Source: Patescibacteria group bacterium UBA661
GTDB lineage: Bacteria > Patescibacteriota > Minisyncoccia > Phycocordibacterales > UBA918
DNA length: 64,000 nt
NCBI GenBank assembly: GCA_002299465.1
Contig: DBNX01000014.1
Span: 1 to 64,000 of the forward strand
Direction of reading: 5' to 3'
Shown: piece after piece, positions 23,382 to 31,878 of the stretch
How positions within the stretch are numbered: the stretch's first letter is position 1
Layout of the letters: each line of letters opens with the position of its first letter
The notes under the pieces: generated by a model
What the model was told of the DNA's origin: nothing
Database searches by the model: none
Seen by the model: only the letters and a program-made list of their open reading frames with translations
Position numbers and translations under genes: made by a program

Positions 23382-24344
23382 ATGAACTTAAAACATTCTT
23401 TACCAGCACTTTTAATTGTCGCTACAGCTGGAGTGGTGGCTCCAGCTCCTGTTAGTGCTCAGATCTCTATTCCAAATGAGATAGTTAATGAGGCATCTAG
23501 AGCTTTACAGGCGGAAGTAAATGCGCGCATGGCTACTGCTAGGGTCATTGAAGCAGCTGAGCAGTCTCTAGAAAGGTTAGAGAGAGCAATTTCACGCACT
23601 ACTTTAACAGGTAGTGCTAAAGAAAGTGCTCTTGATCAACTTACGCAAGCCCGAGGCGTCTTGGATAGGGCCAGAGCACAACAAGACGACCGCGCTTGGC
23701 GCGAAGCACAACGCTCAGCAACGGAAGCGAGGCGGATAGCGGATCGAGCGATTACCACCTTAAGTAGAGATGAACAGCGAGCAAATAGAGACAGCGCCGC
23801 CGCGGCTAGAGCTATTCAAACCGCTGAGCGAGCAATAGAAAGATTTCAAACAACACTAAGAGGCACAACCCTCTCGGGTGATCATTTACAAAGAGCGCAA
23901 GGGTCTCTCGCTGAAGCCCAGGATCTTCTTGCTACCGCCAGAGCCCAGCAGACTGATCGACTCTTCCGCGAAGCACAGCGTACAGCTAGTCAGGTTAGCC
24001 GGATTGCTGATAGGGCCAGAAGCACGCTAATCAGTCAAGAAAGAAGAGTAAATAGCGCTGGTGCTGCCACTACCAGAGCCATCCAGACTGCTGAACAATC
24101 CCTAGAAAGATTAGAAAGAGCCATCTCAGGCAGCAGAGTAGTCGGCGATCATCTGCAAAGAGCTCAGAGCTCTCTCGCTGAAGCCAGAGATCTTCTCGCT
24201 AGAGCCAGAAGCCAACAAAGTAACCAAGCTTTTGCTGAAGCGCAGCGTACCGCCAATCAGGTCAACAGTCTAGCGCAGCGAGCAATTACGCAACTTGAAC
24301 AAGCTCAACAAAGACAAAATCAATCGCCACAAGGGACCTACTAA
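23382..24344 (+). CDS. Secreted helical-repeat protein A
   Basis: This 320-residue protein has a signal peptide ending near APVSAQ (22-27). The rest is almost entirely Ala/Glu/Arg/Gln-rich helix. Three copies of a roughly 85-residue unit can be followed by the recurring words AIQTAE..LERLERAIS, then LAEA.DLLA.AR, then EAQRTA.QV..IA.RA. The units begin near residues 58, 142 and 228. It is probably an exported coiled-coil or helical-bundle surface protein. The next gene is a paralogue with the same MNLK start, so this is a tandem duplication. No enzyme motif is present. Confidence 0.65.
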   Translation: MNLKHSLPALLIVATAGVVAPAPVSAQISIPNEIVNEASRALQAEVNARMATARVIEAAEQSLERLERAISRTTLTGSAKESALDQLTQARGVLDRARAQQDDRAWREAQRSATEARRIADRAITTLSRDEQRANRDSAAAARAIQTAERAIERFQTTLRGTTLSGDHLQRAQGSLAEAQDLLATARAQQTDRLFREAQRTASQVSRIADRARSTLISQERRVNSAGAATTRAIQTAEQSLERLERAISGSRVVGDHLQRAQSSLAEARDLLARARSQQSNQAFAEAQRTANQVNSLAQRAITQLEQAQQRQNQSPQGTY

Positions 24345-24367
24345 TTTTTTAGAAGCTTATTCTAAAA

Positions 24368-24400
24368 ACACCCCAGCTGAATTCAGATGGGTTGTTTTTT
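24368..24400 (+). terminator. Terminator of secreted helical-repeat protein A
   Basis: A hairpin formed by ACACCC and GGGTTGT, with the inner palindrome CTGAATTCAG, is followed by TTTTTTG. It lies about 24 bp after the stop. Confidence 0.75.
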
Positions 24401-24499
24401 GATGATAATTTATTTCTTGTAAAACACTATGCTAGAATAATAGGGTGAAGCCCACGGTGGTTTCGTTTGAAGTTTGTTAAAAAAGAAAATAATTCATTT

Positions 24500-25339
24500 A
24501 TGAATCTAAAATATTCAATTACAGCACTTTTATTGGTCGCCATGGTGGGCATGGTTTCACCAGTGACAGTAAACGCCCAACAACCAAGTCCAACCAATTT
24601 AACTGAGCTAATGGAACGACTGCAAAGTCTCATTAAACAAGTAGAAGAATTACAAAGGCAAATGAAAGCGTTGCGAGGGGAAGCGAGACCAGAAAAAGAA
24701 GCGAAGCCAGAAAAAAGAGATAGGGAACAAAAAGATCATCCACGAGCAAAAAATGCCAGCACTACGGCCGCTGCGGCGATTGCTGACGCGGAGAGGGCAA
24801 TTACTGCCTTAGAGAGAGCCATCAGTGGAGCTACAACAACAGTCAGAGTTAACACAATAAGAAACGCTGAAGACGCTTTAGATGACGCCCGAGAAGAATT
24901 AGCGGAAGCCCGAGAAGAATTTTCCGAGCAGGAGTTTCGTGACGCACACCAAACAGCGAGAGCGGCTCAGCGAGTGGCAGAAAGAGCCACTGCTAGACTG
25001 ACTGGTAGCGAACGATTGGAGAGGAGAAATTTTGACAAAGATGATGATAAGGACGACAAAGACCGTTCAGCTTTAACAAGAAACGCCAGCACGACGGCTA
25101 GTCGAGCGATTGAATCTGCTCAAAAATTAATTGAAAGATTAGAAAGAGAAGTCACTAACACAACAGTGGCTGAGGAACGCTTAGAGGATGCGGAAGAATA
25201 TCTTGATGATGCTATGGAAGAATTGGCTGAAGCCAGATTAGAGTTCTCAGAGCGAGATTTTCGTGACGCAGAAATGGAGGCCAGAGAAGCCATTCGTTAT
25301 GCGGAAAGAGGACTGAAAATCCTAGAACAAGCTAGTTAA
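24500..25339 (+). CDS. Secreted helical-repeat protein B (paralogue of A)
   Basis: I start at ATG 24500 because the product then begins MNLKYSITALLLVAMVG, matching the signal peptide of the neighbouring paralogue; the earlier in-frame start at 24467 adds a charged leader. The mature 255 residues contain a coiled coil (LMERLQSLIKQVEELQRQMK), a Lys/Glu-rich linker and two similar units. Each unit has NASTTA, AI..AE/AQ, then LEDAEEYLDDAMEELAEARL-type helix, then F.DAH or F.DAE. A DKDDDKDDKD stretch separates them. It is likely an exported surface or periplasm-equivalent protein of structural role. Confidence 0.65.
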   Translation: MNLKYSITALLLVAMVGMVSPVTVNAQQPSPTNLTELMERLQSLIKQVEELQRQMKALRGEARPEKEAKPEKRDREQKDHPRAKNASTTAAAAIADAERAITALERAISGATTTVRVNTIRNAEDALDDAREELAEAREEFSEQEFRDAHQTARAAQRVAERATARLTGSERLERRNFDKDDDKDDKDRSALTRNASTTASRAIESAQKLIERLEREVTNTTVAEERLEDAEEYLDDAMEELAEARLEFSERDFRDAEMEAREAIRYAERGLKILEQAS

Positions 25340-25350
25340 AAAACTTATCG

Positions 25351-25392
25351 AAACCAAAAACCACCCAAACAATTTGGGTGGTTTTTGGTTTG
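25351..25392 (+). terminator. Strong terminator of helical-repeat protein B
   Basis: AAACCAAAAACCACCCAAA and its complement form a near-perfect stem of about 18 bp around a tiny loop. The T-rich arm is within the stem, so it can also act in the opposite direction. Confidence 0.85.
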
Positions 25393-25504
25393 TAGATCGA
25401 CCCCCAACAGGAGTAAAACTCTTTGGAGTAAGTCAGACGCATGTTTTTACACAAGTCGCCACATAATATTGTTTAGTTTATAATTACAAAATTGGACTAA
25501 TTGT

Positions 25505-25915
25505 ATGAACGACTACCAACAGCACAGACAAACAGCCGTCGCCTGCATAGAAAGTGAAGTTGAAAAATGGGCGACCTTGCTTGGCGTTACTTACACTAAG
25601 GTGGTCATAAAAAATCATAAGCGTCGGTGGGGGAGTTGTTCGTCTTTGGGTAATCTTAATTTTAATTACCGATTGTTGTACTTACCGGAATGTTTGCGTG
25701 ATTACATCATTGTTCATGAATTGTGTCACCGCAAACAATTTAACCACAGCCACGCTTTTTGGTTTGAGATCAGTCTGGTATTGCCAAACTATCGGGAGCG
25801 CGTGTTTGCTTTAAGACAATTAGAGCGAGCTACTAAGATGTCACCAGAATTACTACGGCAACACCAAATAACACATAATTGTCCGCACTGCCAGCAACAA
25901 ATCCAAGCTGATTAG
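25505..25915 (+). CDS. YgjP-like metallopeptidase domain protein
   Basis: This 136-residue protein has RRWGSCSSLGNLNFNYRLLY (about 40-59) and the zinc motif VHELCHRKQFNHS (about 70-82). Both are signatures of the YgjP/DUF45 family, which resembles the SprT and M48 metalloproteases. Typical members are about 230 residues, so this one is a short form lacking the usual N-terminal third. The catalytic HELxH is intact. A CPHC pair near the end (CPHCQQQ) may bind another metal. The substrate is not known for the family. Confidence 0.78.
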   Translation: MNDYQQHRQTAVACIESEVEKWATLLGVTYTKVVIKNHKRRWGSCSSLGNLNFNYRLLYLPECLRDYIIVHELCHRKQFNHSHAFWFEISLVLPNYRERVFALRQLERATKMSPELLRQHQITHNCPHCQQQIQAD

Positions 25916-25967
25916 GGGTGAAAGTAGAGAGAATTTAATTTGTTATACTGTATACTGTAGTCTCTCT

Positions 25968-27206
25968 ATGAAATATTTTTCTGCTGGCTTAAGCAAAATT
26001 GGAGCTTTATTTTTGGCGATGTTTTTGGTTGTGCCAATGACAGCGGTGTCCGAGACGGTTTCTTACGCTGGAGTAGCCGACCCACTGCCGGTGATTGTTT
26101 TTGGGCGAGATGATTGTGGTTTTTGTATTGAACAATTTGAGTTTTTGGCGGCAAATCAAATTGATTACGTCTATTACAATATTGTCGAAGATCCGACGGC
26201 TCGGGAGTTATTCAACCAGCTAACCGAAAAACACCAGCTCTCCAGAGTTACTCCGATTACAGTGGTGGGCGAACAAGTGTTTGTTGGTTTTAACGGCGGA
26301 GAGACTACTGGTAAAAGGATTTTGACGGCTCGTCTTAGCGATGAAAATAATATCAGAACGATTGAAGACCACCTTGCTCTAGCGACACCAGTATCGGTAC
26401 AGGCGGAGGATGCTTGTACTGATGTGGCTTGTGTGGATGTCGCCAGTAGCAACTTTGTCTACGAACTACCTTTTTTGGGAGTGGTCGATTTGCGTTCGTT
26501 TTCTTTATTTTCGCTGTCGCTTATCTTGGGGGTGATTGATGGCTTCAATCCTTGTGCGATGTGGGTGTTGGTGACTTTCTTGGTCTTACTTTCACAAGCG
26601 GGTAGTAAGAAAAAGATGATTGTCTTAGCCGGGGTTTTTATCCTAGCTCAAGGCATAATGTACAACTTAATTCTCAACGTCTGGTACAAGACGTGGGATT
26701 TTATAGCCCTTGATGAGATTGTGACACCGCTGGTGGGCTTTCTCGCGCTTGGTGGCGGTGCGTTTTTCCTCTGGCGTTGGCATCGAAACAAAAAAACTGA
26801 GTTGGTCTGTGATATTACAAACATCGAGACTCAGTCAAAGACCATCAACAAATTCAAACAAGTTGTTAATCAACCAATTACCATCGCGTCTTTGTTGGCT
26901 ATTCTCCTCATTGCTTTTTCAGTCAACGTAATTGAATTTGCTTGTTCCATCGGTATTCCGCAGGCCTACACAAAAATCCTTGAGATGAACGCCTTGGCTT
27001 TTCTGGAGCGACAAGGGTACATTCTGGTCTTTACTCTCGGCTATATGTTTGATGATTTTGTGGTATTTGCGTTGGCGATTTGGGGTTACTCGCGTCTGCA
27101 GGCACACGGCGGAAAATACGCCCAACTGTCTCTGCTGATCGGTGGTGTTTTGATGTTATTCCTCGGCTTGATACTTTTGTTAGACCCTAATATTTTTAAG
27201 TTTTAG
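25968..27206 (+). CDS. Glutaredoxin-DsbD-like thiol-disulfide membrane protein
   Basis: This 412-residue fusion has a signal/anchor (about 8-28), an exported glutaredoxin-like domain (about 40-135, active site C50-GF-C53) and a multi-span membrane domain related to DsbD/CcdA (about 180-412). The membrane part has the characteristic Cys residues C196 (FNPCAMW) and C326 (EFACSIGIP), which pass electrons across the membrane. Together they would move reducing power from the cytosol to exported thiols. Fusing the two domains in one chain makes a self-contained relay. A linker with CTDVACVDV (about 147-155) adds another cysteine pair. Confidence 0.82.
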   Translation: MKYFSAGLSKIGALFLAMFLVVPMTAVSETVSYAGVADPLPVIVFGRDDCGFCIEQFEFLAANQIDYVYYNIVEDPTARELFNQLTEKHQLSRVTPITVVGEQVFVGFNGGETTGKRILTARLSDENNIRTIEDHLALATPVSVQAEDACTDVACVDVASSNFVYELPFLGVVDLRSFSLFSLSLILGVIDGFNPCAMWVLVTFLVLLSQAGSKKKMIVLAGVFILAQGIMYNLILNVWYKTWDFIALDEIVTPLVGFLALGGGAFFLWRWHRNKKTELVCDITNIETQSKTINKFKQVVNQPITIASLLAILLIAFSVNVIEFACSIGIPQAYTKILEMNALAFLERQGYILVFTLGYMFDDFVVFALAIWGYSRLQAHGGKYAQLSLLIGGVLMLFLGLILLLDPNIFKF

Positions 27207-27346
27207 AAATTTCTGCTAAAGGACTTTCTTTTTGTTGAAGATGTTTATTTCTTACAAAGATTGCCCCACGTCTGTCCCCAGTAAGAATGAGTTTTATTTT
27301 GTGGATGTGCTATTGTTTGTTGTAAGTATTACTTCCAAATAATGTT

Positions 27347-28432
27347 ATGTTAAGGAGATTAAGAAGATTGAGAAGAATTATTAGAATCGTAGGTACTGTT
27401 TTTTTAGTAGCAGCAGCGGTTGTCGTCTCTTCGTTTGCTCCGATAATTGCCGTACCATTACTGTGGCTTTTTGGTTCTACTCCAACATCAGCACCGCCCC
27501 CTCCTCCGGCAGCGATTGTTTGTACTCCAGTCACTCACGAAAGCGATGGCGCTGGTGGTTGTCGTCCAGTTTTAGCGCCACCAACTAATGTGAGTGTTTT
27601 ACCAATAGGCTGCGGCGGTGCGGTAAGTGTTACTTGGGACCCGGTCAGCAGAGCTGAGCGCTATGAAGTCTCGATAAACGGTGGGAGTTGGGTTAGTGTT
27701 ACCCCGCCCCGACGACATATTTTTTCAGACTTAACAGTCAGCTCCAACCAAACCGTCACTGTGCGTGCACATGCTTGGGATAGCTCTACGCCAGGGCGTT
27801 CGGCACCAACGTCGGCTAGTGGTTTAAGTTCTGGTGTTTGTAACGAACTTAATGCCGGCAACTGCTTAATCCCAGCTGGGGCCAATAACTGCAACGCCTC
27901 GGTGGTGTGGGATATGACAGGTAACCCCAGCCCGTTTCGGATTGAAAATGAAACTAACAGCAACACAATCATAGGTAACACAGCTTCAGGAACGCAAAGT
28001 GCGACCATATCGTATGGTAATAATACTATAAATGCGTTTAGTAATAACATGTTAATTAATACCGACATTTCCACAGCTACTTGCGTACCACAGCATTTCT
28101 TTCTTGACCTTACGCAAACCTGTCAACCTAACCCAATTATCACTATCACTCCCGAGCCAATTTGGGTACGTAGTGGAGACACTGCAGAAGTAAATATCAA
28201 CATCAACGCCCCGTATGATCTGGAGTGTACTCTCGCAGGTGACATAGCTAACACCCCTTTATTTACGCACACCGGATCAATAAATCCAGTAGGTGATTAT
28301 TCAATCGATACAGTACCGATTAGTGCTACTCGCATCTTGTCAGTGTCTTGTAATACTCCAGCTAACGACTTGCAGCCACCAGCCAATGCGGAGACTCGTA
28401 TAAATATGGTTCCAAGAATGCAGGAGATGTAG
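27347..28432 (+). CDS. Exported surface protein with an FnIII-like domain
   Basis: This 361-residue protein begins with a basic patch (MLRRLRRLRRIIRIV) and a long hydrophobic segment (about 12-42) acting as signal-anchor. A Pro-rich linker leads to a fibronectin type III-like domain near 80-160 (VSVTWDPVSRAERYEVSING). A second region of about 200 residues is rich in Asn, Thr and Cys and likely forms beta domains held by disulfides. It is probably displayed on the cell surface, where CPR cells interact with hosts, but no binding partner can be named. The protein ends in MVPRMQEM. Confidence 0.6.
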   Translation: MLRRLRRLRRIIRIVGTVFLVAAAVVVSSFAPIIAVPLLWLFGSTPTSAPPPPPAAIVCTPVTHESDGAGGCRPVLAPPTNVSVLPIGCGGAVSVTWDPVSRAERYEVSINGGSWVSVTPPRRHIFSDLTVSSNQTVTVRAHAWDSSTPGRSAPTSASGLSSGVCNELNAGNCLIPAGANNCNASVVWDMTGNPSPFRIENETNSNTIIGNTASGTQSATISYGNNTINAFSNNMLINTDISTATCVPQHFFLDLTQTCQPNPIITITPEPIWVRSGDTAEVNININAPYDLECTLAGDIANTPLFTHTGSINPVGDYSIDTVPISATRILSVSCNTPANDLQPPANAETRINMVPRMQEM

Positions 28433-28505
28433 TTTTCCTGCATTCACGCAATTAAAAATTTATGCTGAGTGTAAACCCGCAAGCAAGGACCAGGTGCAAT
28501 TAAGA

Positions 28506-28958
28506 CTAAAAAAGACTTTCTACCACTGCCTTCACATCTTTGCCATCGGCTTGACTGCCTAGTTTCTTCATAACAGCGCCGATTAAGACACCGATTTTTG
28601 CTCGGTCAGAGACTCCTAACTCTTGTTTGACCGCTTCGGCAATGGGTCTGATTTGGTCGGGGGTGAGGAGAGTCGGTAGGTAGGATTCTAAAATCACCAA
28701 CTCCGCTTTTTCTGGGTCGGCTAGATCTTGTCTATGAGCAGCCTCAAATTGAACAATGGATTCTTTGCGTTGTTTGGCGAGTTTTTTTACCACAGCTAAA
28801 AATTCAGCATCGCTTAATTCAGCTTGCGGAGTACGCGCGGTGGCGACTAGTTCGTTAGTGCAAGCGGTCATTATACTGCGGACAGTGCGGAGCAAGACTT
28901 CATTTTTAGCTTTCATTGCCTCTTTTAAGGTGACGCGCAAATTGGTGTGCATTGACAT
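28506..28958 (-). CDS. yqeY: GatB/YqeY domain protein
   Basis: This 150-residue cytoplasmic protein matches YqeY along its full length. An N-terminal helix with KEAMKAKN.V.L.TVRSI is followed by the conserved ESYLPTLLTPDQI (about 91-103) and a C-terminal IGVLIGAVMKKLGSQADGK. This domain is shared with the tail of the GatB amidotransferase subunit and is thought to bind tRNA, though the standalone protein has no firm function. The start may be the second Met (MHTNL). Confidence 0.85.
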   Translation of the reverse strand: MSMHTNLRVTLKEAMKAKNEVLLRTVRSIMTACTNELVATARTPQAELSDAEFLAVVKKLAKQRKESIVQFEAAHRQDLADPEKAELVILESYLPTLLTPDQIRPIAEAVKQELGVSDRAKIGVLIGAVMKKLGSQADGKDVKAVVESLF

Positions 28959-29077
28959 AAGATTTAATTAAAACATTGCCAGTATAACATTGTTTTAGGT
29001 AAATCATAAAGAAGAAATCCGGAAAATACCTCAGCCAAATAATGAGTAGACCGTGATATAATCAAACGAAAATAAAT

Positions 29078-30154
29078 ATGGAAACAGCAGTTTTACTTTT
29101 GTTGGCGTTAGTTTTGGGGGCTTTAGGTTTGGTGCTTTATGTGCTTTTTACCAAAAAGACCGACCCAAAAGATAACCAAGCCCTGATTCTGATGCAACAA
29201 CGCATTGAGGAACTTTCTCGTACTTTAGACACAAAATTGACCGAAGCCAATCGAGCCATGCAGGAGGGGAGTCGGGTCCAATTTCGGGAAAGTCGCGAAC
29301 TCATTCAAGCTATCAATCGCGAGGTTAATGAGCAATTGCGTGATGTGGTGATAAAAACTACCGAAGTCAGCGAAAGTAGTAAACAAGTTTTTCAGATTGC
29401 TGATCAGCTAAAAGAGTTGCAGAGTATTCTAAAAAATCCAAAACAAAGAGGTATCTTGGGAGAGTATTATTTGGAGACTGTGCTACAAAATGTTTTGCCA
29501 CCGGAGGGTTTCAAAATGCAATACGCTTTTACTGATGGGGAAGTGGTCGATGCCGCGGTTTTTGTGAAAGGAAAAATCATCCCTGTTGACTCCAAGTTTT
29601 CTTTAGATAATTACAATCGTCTGGTGGAAGCGGCTGACGGTGCCGATAAATTACAGCACGAAAAAAACTTTCTCAATGATCTTAAGCTTAGGATTACTGA
29701 AACCGCCAAATACATTCGCCCCACGGAGGGAACGATGGATTTTGCTTTTATGTTCATTCCGCACGAGGGTATTTACTACGATTTACTTTCCAATCGAGTG
29801 GGTGCGGGTGAAGAAAATCTTATTCAGCGAGCGGCTGGTAAGTATCGTGTAATTATCGTTTCCCCGACTTCTTTTTTGGCATATTTGCAAACAGTACTAC
29901 AAGGTCTTAAGGCGCTTGAAATTGAAGAAAAAGCTCAGGACATTATCAAAAATGTCGATAAGCTGAGTGGCCACATTGCTAAATACGAAGATTATTATCA
30001 AAAACTAGGAATGTCTTTAAGCACGACTGTCAATCATTACAATGCCGGCTACAAAGAACTAGGGAAAGTAGACAAGGACATTTTGAAAATTACTGGTGAG
30101 AAGGTGGGTATAGAGACGCTTACTTTGGATAAGCCACAAAAGATTGATGATTGA
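29078..30154 (+). CDS. rmuC: DNA recombination protein RmuC
   Basis: This 358-residue protein has an N-terminal membrane segment (about 4-24), a coiled coil (about 38-110) and the RmuC core. The core has NPKQRGILGEYYLETVLQNV, the DSKFSLDNY segment and FMFIPHEGIYYDL. The core belongs to the PD-(D/E)XK nuclease-like fold, and in E. coli RmuC limits inversion events between short repeats. A TATAAT box at 29057-29062 lies about 16 bp before the ATG. It is a standard single-copy housekeeping gene. Confidence 0.9.
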   Translation: METAVLLLLALVLGALGLVLYVLFTKKTDPKDNQALILMQQRIEELSRTLDTKLTEANRAMQEGSRVQFRESRELIQAINREVNEQLRDVVIKTTEVSESSKQVFQIADQLKELQSILKNPKQRGILGEYYLETVLQNVLPPEGFKMQYAFTDGEVVDAAVFVKGKIIPVDSKFSLDNYNRLVEAADGADKLQHEKNFLNDLKLRITETAKYIRPTEGTMDFAFMFIPHEGIYYDLLSNRVGAGEENLIQRAAGKYRVIIVSPTSFLAYLQTVLQGLKALEIEEKAQDIIKNVDKLSGHIAKYEDYYQKLGMSLSTTVNHYNAGYKELGKVDKDILKITGEKVGIETLTLDKPQKIDD

Positions 30155-30183
30155 TTTTCTGTTTTTCTAAGCAGGATAAAATT

Positions 30184-30211
30184 TTGCTCATTTCTAATAA
30201 ATCTGTATAAT
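30184..30211 (+). promoter_or_regulatory. Promoter of the T-box leader
   Basis: TTGCTC (30184-30189), a 16-bp spacer and a perfect TATAAT (30206-30211) predict transcription from about 30218, immediately before the first helix of the leader. This position fixes how short stem I must be. Confidence 0.65.
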
Positions 30212-30217
30212 CAAAAA

Positions 30218-30441
30218 ACACCGCTGACGTGGCTGACACCACCGAGGTGAGAGAAGAAATCTTTCTGGAATTTAAGCACTCGTTACTTATCCAGAAAGTC
30301 AGTAGAACTCTCCGTAATCTAGTGGGCACGATACGCCCCAAGTGAGCGCTCACACTGTATACAGTGGGGAAGTAGGGTGGCACCGCGATTAAATCGCCCC
30401 TACAGATATTTATTCTTAATAACATATCTGAGGGGCGATTT
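30218..30441 (+). promoter_or_regulatory. T-box riboswitch leader upstream of the AspRS-type gene
   Basis: The T-box sequence AGGGTGGCACCGCG at 30374-30387 matches the family consensus, which binds the uncharged tRNA 3' end. GTAGGG (30372-30377) can pair with CCCTAC (30398-30403) as the antiterminator. The competing hairpin AAATCGCCCC...GGGGCGATTT (30391-30441) is the terminator, though it lacks a strong T-tract. The 5' helix CACC/GGTG (30219-30222 with 30246-30249) with GTGG/CCAC inside is only about 31 nt, resembling ultra-short stem I T-boxes. A longer hairpin (TTTCTGGA with TCCAGAAA, 30262-30297) follows, with AGTAGAA on its 3' side. GAC triplets at 30226 and 30235 are possible Asp specifiers, but the specifier is unresolved. 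Confidence 0.85.
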
Positions 30442-30465
30442 GCGTTCCTCTTAAATTAAAAAACT

Positions 30466-31818
30466 ATGGAAAGAACTTTAATCAGCTCACTAGCTGAGCA
30501 CATTGAGAAAGAGGTTGTCATTAAAGGTTGGATTGATGTAGCGCGCGATCAAGGTAAGGTTATTTTCTTTGATTTACGCGACCGCACCGGTGTTGTGCAA
30601 GGCGTTGTTTTTGGTAAACCTGAGATTCTAGAAACAGCAAAAACCGGACGGGTTGGTTGTGTTGTGTCTGTCACTGGTAAAGTCCATAAACGTCCCGACA
30701 AAATGCGCAACGACAAAGTGCAAAACGGCGATATTGAACTAGAAATTACGAATCTCGAAATAATCAATACCGCCCTACCCATGCCTTTTGCGGAGGATGC
30801 CGAACTTAACCTCGACACTTTGCTTGATTATCGTCCGCTTACCCTACGCCGCGAGCGGGAGCGAGCTATTTTTAAGATTCAAGCTGAAATCTTGGTTGCT
30901 TACCGTAACTACCTTAACAGCCAAGGATTCACAGAGTTTCAGGCCCCTAAATTAGTTGGTGGTGACGCTGAGGGTGGGGCGGAAGTTTTTCGGGTAAAAT
31001 ATTTTAAAGGAGTGGAAGCTTCACTTGCTACTAGTCCGCAACTTTACAAGCAAATTATGGCGGGTGTGTTTGAACGAGTCTATGCGGTTGGTCCAACTTT
31101 TAGAGCTGAAAAAAGCGCCACCACTCGGCATCTTTCGGAGATATCAATGCTGGACTTGGAAATGGCTTTTATCAAAGACCATACGGATGTGATTACCTTA
31201 GTCACTAGCTTGATGCGGGAAATTGTAGAGCATATCAATGACACTTGTGCCAAAGAATTGACGCTCTTAGGGCAGCCCTTGGCTCTGGCGCCACAAACCT
31301 TTCCCGTAATGACCCTGCGTGAAGCGCAAGCCCTGATCAAGAAAGAAACTGGTGTTGACAAGACCCAAGAACCCGACCTGGAACCAGAAGACGAGCGTTT
31401 TCTTTGTGATTATGCTAATAAACATCTCCACTCGGACTTTGTGTTCGTCACACATTTTCCAACCAGCAAACGTCCGTTTTACACTCACATCGACCCAGCT
31501 TGTCCGGAGTTTACTCGTAGTTTTGACCTTCTTTTCCGTGGTTTGGAAATGTGTTCGGGTGGACAGCGTGTCCATAAGTACGAAGAGTTAGTTGAACGCA
31601 TAAAAAGTAAGGGGCTTGATCCAGATAAGTTTCAGTTTTACTTACAGGCCTTTAAGTACGGCATTCCACCGCACGGCGGAATCGGTCTGGGCTTAGAACG
31701 TCTTACCGCTAAGTTTTGCGGAGTTACTAACGTCAAAGAAGCTACTCTTTTCCCGCGAGACATCAACCGCATAGATACTTTCACCAGTCAGGAACAAAGT
31801 GAAACGGCAGACCTTTAA
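30466..31818 (+). CDS. aspS: Aspartyl-tRNA synthetase, archaeal/nondiscriminating type
   Basis: This 450-residue class II synthetase has an N-terminal OB-fold anticodon domain (KGWIDVARDQG...FFDLRDRTG, about 20-47). The catalytic core has motif 2 region FRAEKSATTRHLSEISMLD and motif 3 GIGLGLERLTAKFCG. The segment GGAEVFRVKYFKGVEASLAT followed by SPQLYKQ marks the compact AspRS type without the bacterial GAD insertion. It is the form that often also charges tRNA-Asn for later amidation. It should attach Asp to tRNA-Asp in the cytosol. A T-box leader controls it. AsnRS is less likely because of the SPQLYKQ block. Confidence 0.85.
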   Translation: MERTLISSLAEHIEKEVVIKGWIDVARDQGKVIFFDLRDRTGVVQGVVFGKPEILETAKTGRVGCVVSVTGKVHKRPDKMRNDKVQNGDIELEITNLEIINTALPMPFAEDAELNLDTLLDYRPLTLRRERERAIFKIQAEILVAYRNYLNSQGFTEFQAPKLVGGDAEGGAEVFRVKYFKGVEASLATSPQLYKQIMAGVFERVYAVGPTFRAEKSATTRHLSEISMLDLEMAFIKDHTDVITLVTSLMREIVEHINDTCAKELTLLGQPLALAPQTFPVMTLREAQALIKKETGVDKTQEPDLEPEDERFLCDYANKHLHSDFVFVTHFPTSKRPFYTHIDPACPEFTRSFDLLFRGLEMCSGGQRVHKYEELVERIKSKGLDPDKFQFYLQAFKYGIPPHGGIGLGLERLTAKFCGVTNVKEATLFPRDINRIDTFTSQEQSETADL

Positions 31819-31878
31819 ACTAAAGACTAACAACCAAACATTCGGCTTTGACTTACTCTGGGGTATACTGTGTTCACT

